Source: JAQVWU01 sp964628455 (GTDB taxonomy: Bacteria; Bacillota; Clostridia; Oscillospirales; CAG-272). Taken from it: 6,440 bases of DNA. The notes beneath the pieces are model-generated. The model saw only the letters and a program-made list of their open reading frames with translations. It had not been told where the DNA came from and ran no database searches. Positions 1-5,672 of this stretch are shown in pieces (positions within the stretch are counted from its first letter, which is position 1; each line of letters opens with the position of its first letter). The stretch spans positions 1 through 6,440 of the forward strand of contig CAZVPD010000193.1 of the NCBI GenBank assembly GCA_964628455.1, in the 5' to 3' direction. Made by a program: the position numbers and the translations under genes.

Positions 1-1
1 G

Positions 2-859
2 ACCAGAGAGCACGTTCTGCTTGCCCGTCAGGTTGAAGTTCCCCAGCTTGTCGTCTATATGAATAAAACGGACCTTGTGGATGACGAAGAACTCCTCGAC
101 CTTGTCGACATGGAAATCCGCGACCTCCTGAGCCAGTATAATTTCGACGGCGACAATGTGCCGATTATACGCGGTTCGGCCCGTATCGCCCTTGAATCGG
201 CCAGCACGGACCCAACAAGCGCGGATTACAAATCGATTCTCGAACTCATGGACGCTGTCGATTCATACATTCCCACACCCGAAAGAAAGAGCGATCTGCC
301 CTTCTTGATGCCCGTTGAAGACGTATTCTCCATAACAGGACGCGGAACCGTCGGAACCGGTCGTGTCGAACGCGGTACGATCAAAGTCGGAGACGAAATC
401 GAGATCGTAGGTCTTTCGACCGAAAGCAGAAAATCCGTTGTTACAGGCGTCGAAATGTTCCGTAAACTTCTCGACAAAGCAGAAGCGGGAGACAATATCG
501 GCGTTCTTCTCCGCGGTGTTCAGAAAGATGAAATCGAACGCGGTCAGGTTCTCTGCAAACCCGGCACCATCAAACCCCATACCAAATTCGTCGGTCAGGT
601 TTATGTTCTTACGGAAAAGGAAGGCGGCCGTTCCAAACCGTTTTTCCCCGGCTACCGTCCTCAGTTCTATTTCAGAACAACCGACGTTACCGGCATTATC
701 GACCTTCCGAAGGATGTCGAGATGTGCCGTCCGGGCGACAACGTTGACATGAGCGTTGAACTGATCACTCCTATAGCCGTAGAAAAAGGTCTTCGCTTCG
801 CTATCCGTGAAGGCGGAAGAACCGTCGGATCCGGCGTCGTTATTGAGATCAACTCTTAA
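2..859 (+). CDS. tuf: Elongation factor Tu, C-terminal 285 residues (5' end outside window)
   Basis: EF-Tu is the cytoplasmic GTPase that brings aminoacyl-tRNA to the ribosomal A site. The open frame runs from the window edge, where it reads TREHVLLARQVEVPQLVVY, so the internal ATG at 59 is not a start. About 115 N-terminal residues, including the P-loop and switch regions, are missing. Visible are the G4 motif NKTD, the G5-like RGSA, and domain 2 beginning at DLPFLMPVEDVFSITGRGTV. Domain 3 follows, with KPHTKF, FFPGYRPQFYFRTTDVTG and the C-terminal RFAIREGGRTVGSGVV. Total length would be near 400 residues, normal for the family. A short insertion-like stretch (around TDPTSADYKS) lies at the end of domain 1. 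One oddity is Gly in GRGTVGTGRVERG (codon 353-355), where E. coli has Val. The identity is certain; whether it is one of two tuf copies cannot be seen. Confidence 0.98.
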   Translation, partial: TREHVLLARQVEVPQLVVYMNKTDLVDDEELLDLVDMEIRDLLSQYNFDGDNVPIIRGSARIALESASTDPTSADYKSILELMDAVDSYIPTPERKSDLPFLMPVEDVFSITGRGTVGTGRVERGTIKVGDEIEIVGLSTESRKSVVTGVEMFRKLLDKAEAGDNIGVLLRGVQKDEIERGQVLCKPGTIKPHTKFVGQVYVLTEKEGGRSKPFFPGYRPQFYFRTTDVTGIIDLPKDVEMCRPGDNVDMSVELITPIAVEKGLRFAIREGGRTVGSGVVIEINS

Positions 860-884
860 AAATCGCTTTACCCAATTGAATAGC

Positions 885-1039
885 TGTCTTTGAGGGTGGT
901 GTGATTCCACACCGGCGGTTATAGTCCGCTAACGCTTTTTGCGCCGAGCAGTTGAAATTACTGCACCGACGGTACGGAACAATAAAATGTTCTTTAGGAG
1001 AATGCTTCTGCATTCTTTACAGTCCGGATGAAAAAGATA
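885..1039 (+). ncRNA. FMN riboswitch (RFN element) aptamer
   Basis: This RNA binds flavin mononucleotide and controls the gene downstream. The conserved blocks are all present and in order: GGTGTGATTCCACACCGGCG (899-918) leading into AGTCCGC, then CCGACGGT (966-973), and finally AGTCCGGATGA (1021-1031). The closing P1 helix pairs TGTCTTT (885-891) with AAAGATA (1033-1039), with one G-U pair. Other helices seen are GCGG/CCGC, a small CGC/GCG hairpin (933-943), and GCAGT/ACTGC (948-964). Between CCGACGGT and AGTCCGGATGA the variable region forms two hairpins: GAACA/TGTTC (977-992) and AGAATGC/GCATTCT (999-1016). The aptamer begins 25 nt after the tuf stop codon and precedes a riboflavin transporter gene, which fits its usual role. 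Confidence 0.97.
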
Positions 1040-1070
1040 AAATGACAATTATCAGGTGATTGTTATATCT
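1035..1070 (+). promoter_or_regulatory. Predicted antiterminator of the FMN riboswitch
   Basis: AGATA (1035-1039), the 3' strand of the aptamer P1 helix, is complementary to TATCT (1066-1070), part of the 5' arm of the following terminator. An inner helix ACAATT (1045-1050) with GATTGT (1058-1063, one G-U pair) supports the same fold. This structure cannot coexist with P1 or with the terminator. The expected logic is that FMN stabilises P1 and so frees the terminator, while without FMN the antiterminator forms and ribU is transcribed. The complementarity is seen directly; the switching is inferred from known FMN riboswitches. Confidence 0.65.
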
Positions 1071-1108
1071 CCTCGTCGATTTTTTTTGGCGGGGAGATAT
1101 TTATTTTT
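1065..1108 (+). terminator. Intrinsic terminator, FMN riboswitch expression platform
   Basis: ATATCTCCTCGTC (1065-1077) pairs along its whole length with GGCGGGGAGATAT (1088-1100), giving 13 pairs of which two are G-U. The loop is GATTTTTTTT and the downstream U-rich tract is TTATTTTT (1101-1108). It ends only two bases before the ribU ribosome binding site. With no other terminator after tuf, it may also be the main stop for tuf transcription. Confidence 0.9.
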
Positions 1109-1109
1109 C

Positions 1110-1114
1110 GGAGG
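1110..1114 (+). promoter_or_regulatory. Ribosome binding site that fixes the ribU start
   Basis: GGAGG lies four bases before ATG 1119. The earlier in-frame ATG at 1056 lies upstream of the riboswitch terminator and has no ribosome binding site, so 1119 is the start. Confidence 0.85.
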
Positions 1115-1118
1115 TATT

Positions 1119-1649
1119 ATGAAAAAAGAAAAAATCAAACTGATGACCTTTCTCGGTATGGGCGCCGCTCTCACCGTTGCCTTGATTTATCTGATACGAT
1201 TCCCGATGTTTTTACCTTTTCTCGAATACGATCCCGGTGATATCCCGATTTATTTCTGCACCTTTTTATTGGGTCCTGTCGCAGGCTTTGTATTGACGGT
1301 GGTTGCAAGCGTTATACAGGGGCTTACTGTCAGCGCGGCAAGCGGGTGGATAGGCATCCTCATGCATATTATGGCAACGGGAGCATTTACTCTGACTGCA
1401 GGGATTATATATTCGCGCCGCAGAAACACTCAGGGGCTTTTTCTGGGCGCGGCTGCCGGACTTATTGTGACCGTAATAACCATGGTGGCATGGAACCTGC
1501 TGCTGACGCCGGTGTTTATGAATGCTCCGGTTTCGGCTGTTATACAGCTGCTGCCGCTGATCATTGCGTTCAATGTCATAAAAGTATCGATCAATGCGGG
1601 AGCAGCGATCCTGATCTATAAGCTGCTTTATAAATATATCAAAATATAA
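1119..1649 (+). CDS. ribU: Riboflavin ECF transporter, substrate-binding S component (RibU)
   Basis: RibU is the membrane subunit that binds riboflavin for energy-coupling factor (group II) transporters. It works with the shared EcfT and the two EcfA ATPases, none of which are encoded here. The protein has 176 residues, usual for S components. It is very hydrophobic, with about six membrane segments spread over residues 8-30, 42-66, 74-98, 105-130 and 140-170. The RibU signature is clear: FPMFLPFLEYDPGDIP (28-43) followed by FLLGPVAG (49-56). NLLLTPVFM (126-134) and FNVIKVSINA (151-160) are also family-typical. The start at 1119 is chosen for its GGAGG site. The FMN riboswitch directly upstream independently supports riboflavin as substrate. 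No strong terminator follows the gene. The specificity is inferred from motifs and context, but both agree. Confidence 0.95.
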   Translation: MKKEKIKLMTFLGMGAALTVALIYLIRFPMFLPFLEYDPGDIPIYFCTFLLGPVAGFVLTVVASVIQGLTVSAASGWIGILMHIMATGAFTLTAGIIYSRRRNTQGLFLGAAAGLIVTVITMVAWNLLLTPVFMNAPVSAVIQLLPLIIAFNVIKVSINAGAAILIYKLLYKYIKI

Positions 1650-1708
1650 CAGTTTTCACGGCATGAATAGATTGCGGTAAATTTACAAAATATTAATACA
1701 ATTAACTA

Positions 1709-1737
1709 TTGAAAACAACCGCACCGTATGCTATAAT
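1709..1737 (+). promoter_or_regulatory. Sigma-70/SigA-type promoter of metK
   Basis: TTGAAA (1709-1714) and a perfect TATAAT (1732-1737) are separated by exactly 17 bases. Transcription should start near 1744, giving a leader of about 245 nt that contains the SAM riboswitch. It is the strongest promoter match I found in the window. Confidence 0.9.
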
Positions 1738-1759
1738 GATATATGATTTTAATTTACAC

Positions 1760-1788
1760 GCACATAACGACTTTTTGCGTTATGCTGC
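1760..1788 (+). other. Leader hairpin upstream of the SAM aptamer
   Basis: GCACATAACG (1760-1769) pairs with CGTTATG-C-TGC (1778-1788): seven continuous pairs, a bulged C1785, then three more. The loop is ACTTTTTG. It lies between the predicted transcription start and riboswitch P1 and is not part of the conserved SAM-I aptamer. It may stabilise the 5' end of the transcript or insulate aptamer folding; no function is shown by the sequence. Confidence 0.6.
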
Positions 1789-1791
1789 GGC

Positions 1792-1879
1792 TTCTTATCA
1801 AGAGCGGCGGAGGGACTGGCCCTGTGAAGCCCGGCAACCTGCCGATACCGGCAAGGTGCTAAATCCCGAGAGATGAGAG
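1792..1879 (+). ncRNA. SAM-I (S-box) riboswitch aptamer
   Basis: The RNA binds S-adenosylmethionine and represses downstream methionine or SAM genes. Conserved blocks appear in order: CTTATCAAGAG, GGCGGAGGGACTGGCCC (1805-1821), GAAGCCCGGCAACC, AAGGTGCTAAATCC (1853-1866) and AGAGATGAG. P1 pairs 1792-1799 with 1872-1879, including two G-U pairs. P3 is TGCCG/CGGCA with loop ATAC (1840-1853). Only two bases (CG, 1867-1868) separate AAATCC from AGAGATGAG, so the P4 helix is reduced to two pairs at most (T1864-A1871, C1865-G1870). In B. subtilis yitJ the same helix is well developed. Its position upstream of metK is the classic one. Confidence 0.97.
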
Positions 1880-1927
1880 CTGATCAATCATACCTGTTGT
1901 ATGTGTTATGAAAGTTCAAACCCTCGG
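1866..1927 (+). promoter_or_regulatory. Predicted antiterminator of the SAM riboswitch
   Basis: CCGAG (1866-1870) is complementary to CTCGG (1923-1927) in the terminator 5' arm. GAGCT (1877-1881), which overlaps the P1 3' strand, can pair with AGTTC (1913-1917, one G-U). An inner hairpin CATAC/GTATG (1889-1903) brings the two sides together. The fold competes with both P1 and the terminator, as expected when SAM is scarce. The helices are short, so this is a model only. Confidence 0.5.
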
Positions 1928-1951
1928 TATCAACCGCGGGTTTTATTTTTT
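1918..1951 (+). terminator. Intrinsic terminator, SAM riboswitch expression platform
   Basis: AAACCC-T-CGG (1918-1927) pairs with CCG-C-GGGTTT (1934-1943), with a single T/C mismatch inside a ten-position stem and loop TATCAA. It is followed by the U tract TTTTATTTTTT (1941-1951). It sits 37 bases before metK and should terminate transcription when SAM is bound. Confidence 0.88.
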
Positions 1952-1988
1952 AACCTGCAAATCAATTCCATTACAGGAGTGTTATAAA

Positions 1989-3158
1989 ATGCCAATGAAA
2001 AAATTATTCACATCGGAATCGGTTACGGAAGGCCATCCCGATAAAATCTGCGATCAGATCGCCGACGCAGTTCTGGATGAGTTGCTGCGTCAGGACAAAA
2101 ATTCGCGTGTCGCCTGCGAAGTTACCGCTACCACCGGTATTATTTCGATCATGGGTGAAATAACCACCAAAGCTTATGTGGATTTTCAGACGGTAACGCG
2201 GGATACTGTCCGGCAGATCGGATATGACAATGCCGCATATGGTTTTGACGGCAGCACCTGTGCGGTTCTGAATTCCGTCCATGAACAGTCGCCTGATATA
2301 GCTCTCGGTGTCGACTGTGCGCTTGAAACGAAAAACGGTGAAATACATGACCGCTACAGCACCGGTGCCGGAGACCAGGGCATGATGTTCGGATTCGCCT
2401 GTGATGAAACACCGGAACTGATGCCGATGCCCATTTCACTTGCGCACAAACTGGCAAAGCGTCTTACAGAAGTCCGGAAAAACGGAATGATTCCGTATCT
2501 GCGCCCGGACGGCAAAACACAGGTCACGATCGAATATCACAACGACTGTGTAAAACGCGTCGATGCGGTTGTTGTATCGACTCAGCACGGCGAGGAAATT
2601 CCGCTTGAACAAATACGCGAAGACATCAGCAAGCATGTTATTCTCGATACGGTTCCGGCTGATCTGATTGACGAAAAAACTAAAATATATATCAATCCGA
2701 CCGGACGGTTTGTCATAGGCGGACCGATGGGTGACAGCGGTCTTACGGGACGCAAGATCATAGTGGATACATACGGCGGATATTCACGGCACGGAGGAGG
2801 TTCGTTTTCCGGAAAGGATCCCACCAAAGTTGACCGCACGGCAGCATATGCCGCGCGCTATATAGCCAAGAATGTGGTTGCCGCCGGTTTTGCAGGTCAC
2901 TGCGAGGTTCAGCTGGCTTATGCGATAGGAGTGGCCCGTCCCGTTTCCATCATGCTTGAGACATTCGGAACTGCGAAAGAGACCGATGAAAAAATTATTG
3001 CCCTGATAAACGAAAATATCGATTTGCGTCCCGCCGCAATTATCGAACGTTTTGATCTGTGCCGTCCCATCTATAGGCAGCTCGCTGCTTACGGACATAT
3101 GGGCCGCGAAGAACTCAAAATTCCGTGGGAAAATCTGGATATGGCGATGAAATTCTGA
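1989..3158 (+). CDS. metK: S-adenosylmethionine synthase (methionine adenosyltransferase)
   Basis: MetK makes S-adenosylmethionine from methionine and ATP, releasing phosphate and diphosphate. It acts in the cytoplasm as a tetramer in characterised bacteria. The protein has 389 residues, a normal length. Key motifs are all present: TSESVTEGHPDKICDQIADA near the N-terminus (GHPDK at 15-19), the adenine-loop motif GAGDQGMMFG (126-135), and the P-loop-like GGGSFSGKDPTKVDR (269-283). The start at ATG 1989 is chosen because AGGAG (1975-1979) lies nine bases upstream; ATG 1995 would be too far from it. The earlier in-frame ATG at 1908 falls inside the riboswitch platform. Expression is controlled by the SAM-I riboswitch just upstream, so the product represses its own synthesis. 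Confidence 0.98.
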   Translation: MPMKKLFTSESVTEGHPDKICDQIADAVLDELLRQDKNSRVACEVTATTGIISIMGEITTKAYVDFQTVTRDTVRQIGYDNAAYGFDGSTCAVLNSVHEQSPDIALGVDCALETKNGEIHDRYSTGAGDQGMMFGFACDETPELMPMPISLAHKLAKRLTEVRKNGMIPYLRPDGKTQVTIEYHNDCVKRVDAVVVSTQHGEEIPLEQIREDISKHVILDTVPADLIDEKTKIYINPTGRFVIGGPMGDSGLTGRKIIVDTYGGYSRHGGGSFSGKDPTKVDRTAAYAARYIAKNVVAAGFAGHCEVQLAYAIGVARPVSIMLETFGTAKETDEKIIALINENIDLRPAAIIERFDLCRPIYRQLAAYGHMGREELKIPWENLDMAMKF

Positions 3159-3183
3159 TCAGACAACCCGGTGTATATTCTGC

Positions 3184-3206
3184 CCCCGCATATAATATAT
3201 GCGGGG
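3184..3206 (+). terminator. GC-rich hairpin after metK, probable terminator
   Basis: CCCCGCATA (3184-3192) pairs perfectly with TATGCGGGG (3198-3206), with a five-base loop. It begins 25 bases after the metK stop. The following bases (CGGGTTATATG) are not a real U tract, so termination may be inefficient. It could instead protect the 3' end of the metK mRNA. Confidence 0.55.
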
Positions 3207-3261
3207 CGGGTTATATGTAACTAAAAATAAAGATAAAAAAGCCGTAACATCCGGACCCGCG

Positions 3262-3290
3262 TTTACAGTATCAACCGATGTTGTTATATT
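3262..3290 (+). promoter_or_regulatory. Predicted promoter of recD2
   Basis: TTTACA (3262-3267) and TATATT (3285-3290) each match five of six consensus bases and are separated by exactly 17 bases. Transcription would start near 3297, right at the ribosome binding site. The upstream in-frame ATG at 3278 lies inside this promoter spacer, which argues against its use. Confidence 0.65.
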
Positions 3291-3297
3291 ATACGTT

Positions 3298-3302
3298 AAG
3301 GA
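3298..3302 (+). promoter_or_regulatory. Ribosome binding site that fixes the recD2 start
   Basis: AAGGA lies eight bases before ATG 3311, with a second in-frame ATG at 3314. It supports a start 11 codons downstream of the longest open frame, whose ATG 3278 has no such site. Confidence 0.75.
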
Positions 3303-3310
3303 CTGCGAAA

Positions 3311-5659
3311 ATGATGGATTTCATCGAAAAGGGAGATAAAGAGGATAAGGAGCTTCTCACAGTTGAGGGGACGATCGAACATATCATCTATCAGAACGAG
3401 GAAAACGGCTACGCGGTTTGCGAACTTTCCGTATCCGATACGGAACTGATCACGGCAGTAGGGATAATGCCGTATATAGCGGTCGGTGAAACAGTGAAGG
3501 CTATGGGGAAATGGCAGCTGCATGCCAGTTTCGGTAGGCAGTTTAAAATCGAGTATTACGAAAAACAGCTTCCCGCCAACGAGAATTCGATGCTGAAATA
3601 TTTATCTTCGAGAGCCGTCAAAGGCATTGGTCCCGCTTCTGCCGTTAAAATCATCGAACGGTTCGGCGAAGAAACATTCGATGTTTTGGAAAATCATCCC
3701 GAATGGCTGGCGGAAATACCCGGCATATCAAAGAAAAAAGCGGAAGGTATTTCCGAAGAATTCCGCCGTCAGTTCGGTGTCCGTTCGGTTATGATGTTCT
3801 GCCGCGATTATTTCGGACCGGCAACCGCAGTCCGTATCTATAAAAAATGGGGCGGATCTGCCATTGATATCATTAAAGAAAATCCGTATTCTCTCTGCGA
3901 TGAAATATACGGCGTGGGTTTTGAGCGTGCCGATAAAATCGCAGCTTCGATCGGTGTGGAAAAAAACTCGTTATACCGCATCAAAGCCGGAATAAAATAT
4001 CTTATAACGTATAATGCGTCTCATAACGGTCATGTTTATATTCCGGAAAACCGCCTTATCCGGCTTGCCTCCGAAATGCTCGATATTTCTTCGGAAACTG
4101 CGGAAGAAGCTTTAAATAAACTGTGCGGGGAGAATAAAGTAAAGCGTGCCGTGCGTGAAGGCGGCAATGCCATATATGCCAACAATTTTTTTGACGCGGA
4201 GACATATACGGCGCAAAAACTGGATATGCTTGACAGATTATGTCCGAAACTCGAAATGAGCGATATCGAACGTTTTATATCGTTCATCGAACTGGAAAGC
4301 GGGATTAAATACGCAGCTATGCAGAAGCGTGCCATCATATCCGCCGTCAACAGCGGCGTAATGGTATTGACTGGAGGGCCGGGTACCGGTAAAACTACGG
4401 TTATCAAGGCAGTCATGCGCGTGTTTGACAGGCTTGATACGGAAATAGCGCTTGCGGCTCCGACCGGACGGGCAGCAAAACGCATGTCCGAAGCAACATC
4501 ACGTGAAGCAAAGACGATCCACCGCCTGCTTGAAATGGAATTTGCCGACGAACTATGGCCTCGTTTCAAACGAAATGAAAACAATACTCTGGATGAACAG
4601 ATTATTATCATTGACGAAGCATCGATGGTGGATATATCGCTTATTGCTTCTCTGCTGAAAGCGATAAAGCCCGGCGGACGTCTGATACTCATCGGAGACT
4701 CCGATCAGCTCCCTTCCGTAGGAGCGGGCAACGTTCTGCATGATATCATTGCCTCCGAACGGTTCAACACAATACGCCTGAAAGAAATTTTCCGTCAGGC
4801 GTCGGAAAGTCTTATTATAACCAACGCTCATGCGATCAACACCGGCGAGTATCCCGAACTTGACAAAAAAGATACCGATTTCTTCTTTTTATCCCGTGAA
4901 AATGACGGTGATATCGCACGGACTGTTACCGACCTTTGTCTGAACCGGCTTCCGAAAACATACGGAGAAAAAATACGGATGAACCTTCAGGTGATCACCC
5001 CTTCGCGTAAAGGGGGGGCTGGAACGGCTGTCCTGAACAATATGCTTCAGCAGGCACTCAATCCGCCGTCGCAGAAAAAGCGGGAAAAAAAGACGCATGA
5101 TATCGTTCTGCGCGAAGGCGATAAAGTCATGCAGATAAAAAACAATTATAATATAACCTGGCGGAAAGACGAAACAGAAGGAATCGGCATTTTTAACGGT
5201 GATATCGGTATTATAAATCGTATTGATTATGAAGACGAGACGCTGGAGATAAACTTTGACGAACGTATTGCGATATATGAATTCAGCCTTCTCGAGGAAC
5301 TGGAACATGCGTATGCCATAACCGTACATAAAAGTCAGGGCAGCGAATATCCTGTTGTAATTATTCCGATGTATGGTTTTGCTCCGCAGCTTATGACCCG
5401 TAATCTGCTTTACACCGCGGTCACACGCGCTCAGGAAATGGTTATCATGGTGGGACGCCGGGATGTTGTTGCGTCTATGGTTGATAACGACCGCCGTACA
5501 AAGCGTTATTCGGCACTTGCGGAGCTGCTCAGAGAATTTGATGCGGGCGGTTCCGAAATATGCTCACAAAACGCACTATCCGATAAACTGAAGGGACAGG
5601 ACCAAAATCCGGGAACCGAATACACGGAAGAAACATACCCCGATATACAGACTGAGTGA
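3311..5659 (+). CDS. recD2: RecD2-type ATP-dependent 5'-3' DNA helicase
   Basis: RecD2 is a superfamily 1B helicase found in bacteria that often lack RecBCD, with roles in DNA repair and replication-fork maintenance. The 782-residue protein has the expected order. An N-terminal OB-like segment (17-66, VEGTIEHIIYQNEENGYAV) comes first. Helix-hairpin-helix elements follow at 101-119 (VKGIGPASA), 132-147 (IPGISKKKA) and 195-211 (YGVGFERADK). Helicase motifs are Walker A GGPGTGKTT (355-363), Ia LAAPTGRAAKRM (381-392), Walker B IIIIDEASMVD (431-441), III GDSDQLPSVGAG (462-473), IV FRQ (494-496), V ITVHKSQGSEY (670-680) and VI YTAVTRAQ (701-708). The last 40 or so residues are polar and probably disordered. 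Length matches B. subtilis YrrC, not proteobacterial RecD. It probably heads an operon with comF 13 bases downstream. A run of seven G (5012-5018) lies within it. Confidence 0.96.
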   Translation: MMDFIEKGDKEDKELLTVEGTIEHIIYQNEENGYAVCELSVSDTELITAVGIMPYIAVGETVKAMGKWQLHASFGRQFKIEYYEKQLPANENSMLKYLSSRAVKGIGPASAVKIIERFGEETFDVLENHPEWLAEIPGISKKKAEGISEEFRRQFGVRSVMMFCRDYFGPATAVRIYKKWGGSAIDIIKENPYSLCDEIYGVGFERADKIAASIGVEKNSLYRIKAGIKYLITYNASHNGHVYIPENRLIRLASEMLDISSETAEEALNKLCGENKVKRAVREGGNAIYANNFFDAETYTAQKLDMLDRLCPKLEMSDIERFISFIELESGIKYAAMQKRAIISAVNSGVMVLTGGPGTGKTTVIKAVMRVFDRLDTEIALAAPTGRAAKRMSEATSREAKTIHRLLEMEFADELWPRFKRNENNTLDEQIIIIDEASMVDISLIASLLKAIKPGGRLILIGDSDQLPSVGAGNVLHDIIASERFNTIRLKEIFRQASESLIITNAHAINTGEYPELDKKDTDFFFLSRENDGDIARTVTDLCLNRLPKTYGEKIRMNLQVITPSRKGGAGTAVLNNMLQQALNPPSQKKREKKTHDIVLREGDKVMQIKNNYNITWRKDETEGIGIFNGDIGIINRIDYEDETLEINFDERIAIYEFSLLEELEHAYAITVHKSQGSEYPVVIIPMYGFAPQLMTRNLLYTAVTRAQEMVIMVGRRDVVASMVDNDRRTKRYSALAELLREFDAGGSEICSQNALSDKLKGQDQNPGTEYTEETYPDIQTE

Positions 5660-5672
5660 AAGAAACCGGGTC

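Noticed and set aside
843..872. Possible promoter TTGAGA (843-848) with TTTACC (867-872) before the FMN riboswitch
   Set aside because: The -10 matches only three of six bases and the spacing is 18, so it is not convincing. It is kept in mind as the main alternative to read-through from tuf.
263..910. 215-codon open frame on the - strand opposite tuf
   Set aside because: It lies fully antisense to EF-Tu, whose biased codons leave the opposite strand open. It has no ribosome binding site and no recognisable family.
1056..1118. Upstream in-frame start for ribU (21 extra residues)
   Set aside because: The ATG lies before the riboswitch terminator, has no ribosome binding site, and its residues simply translate the terminator hairpin. 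ATG 1119 has GGAGG at proper spacing.
1908..1988. Upstream in-frame start for metK (27 extra residues)
   Set aside because: The stretch translates the SAM terminator and is unlike the MetK N-terminus. ATG 1989 has AGGAG nine bases upstream and begins the conserved KLFTSESVTEGHPDK.
3207..3261. Short region between the metK hairpin and the recD2 promoter
   Set aside because: It is A-rich (for example AAATAAAGATAAAAAA) and might be an UP-like element, but I see no defined structure, gene or repeat in it.
4036..4692. 218-codon open frame on the - strand inside recD2
   Set aside because: It is antisense to the conserved helicase motifs, with a serine- and isoleucine-rich translation that looks like a shadow of the coding strand.
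4889..5329. 146-codon open frame on the - strand inside recD2
   Set aside because: It has no ribosome binding site, overlaps a conserved gene completely, and shows no family features.
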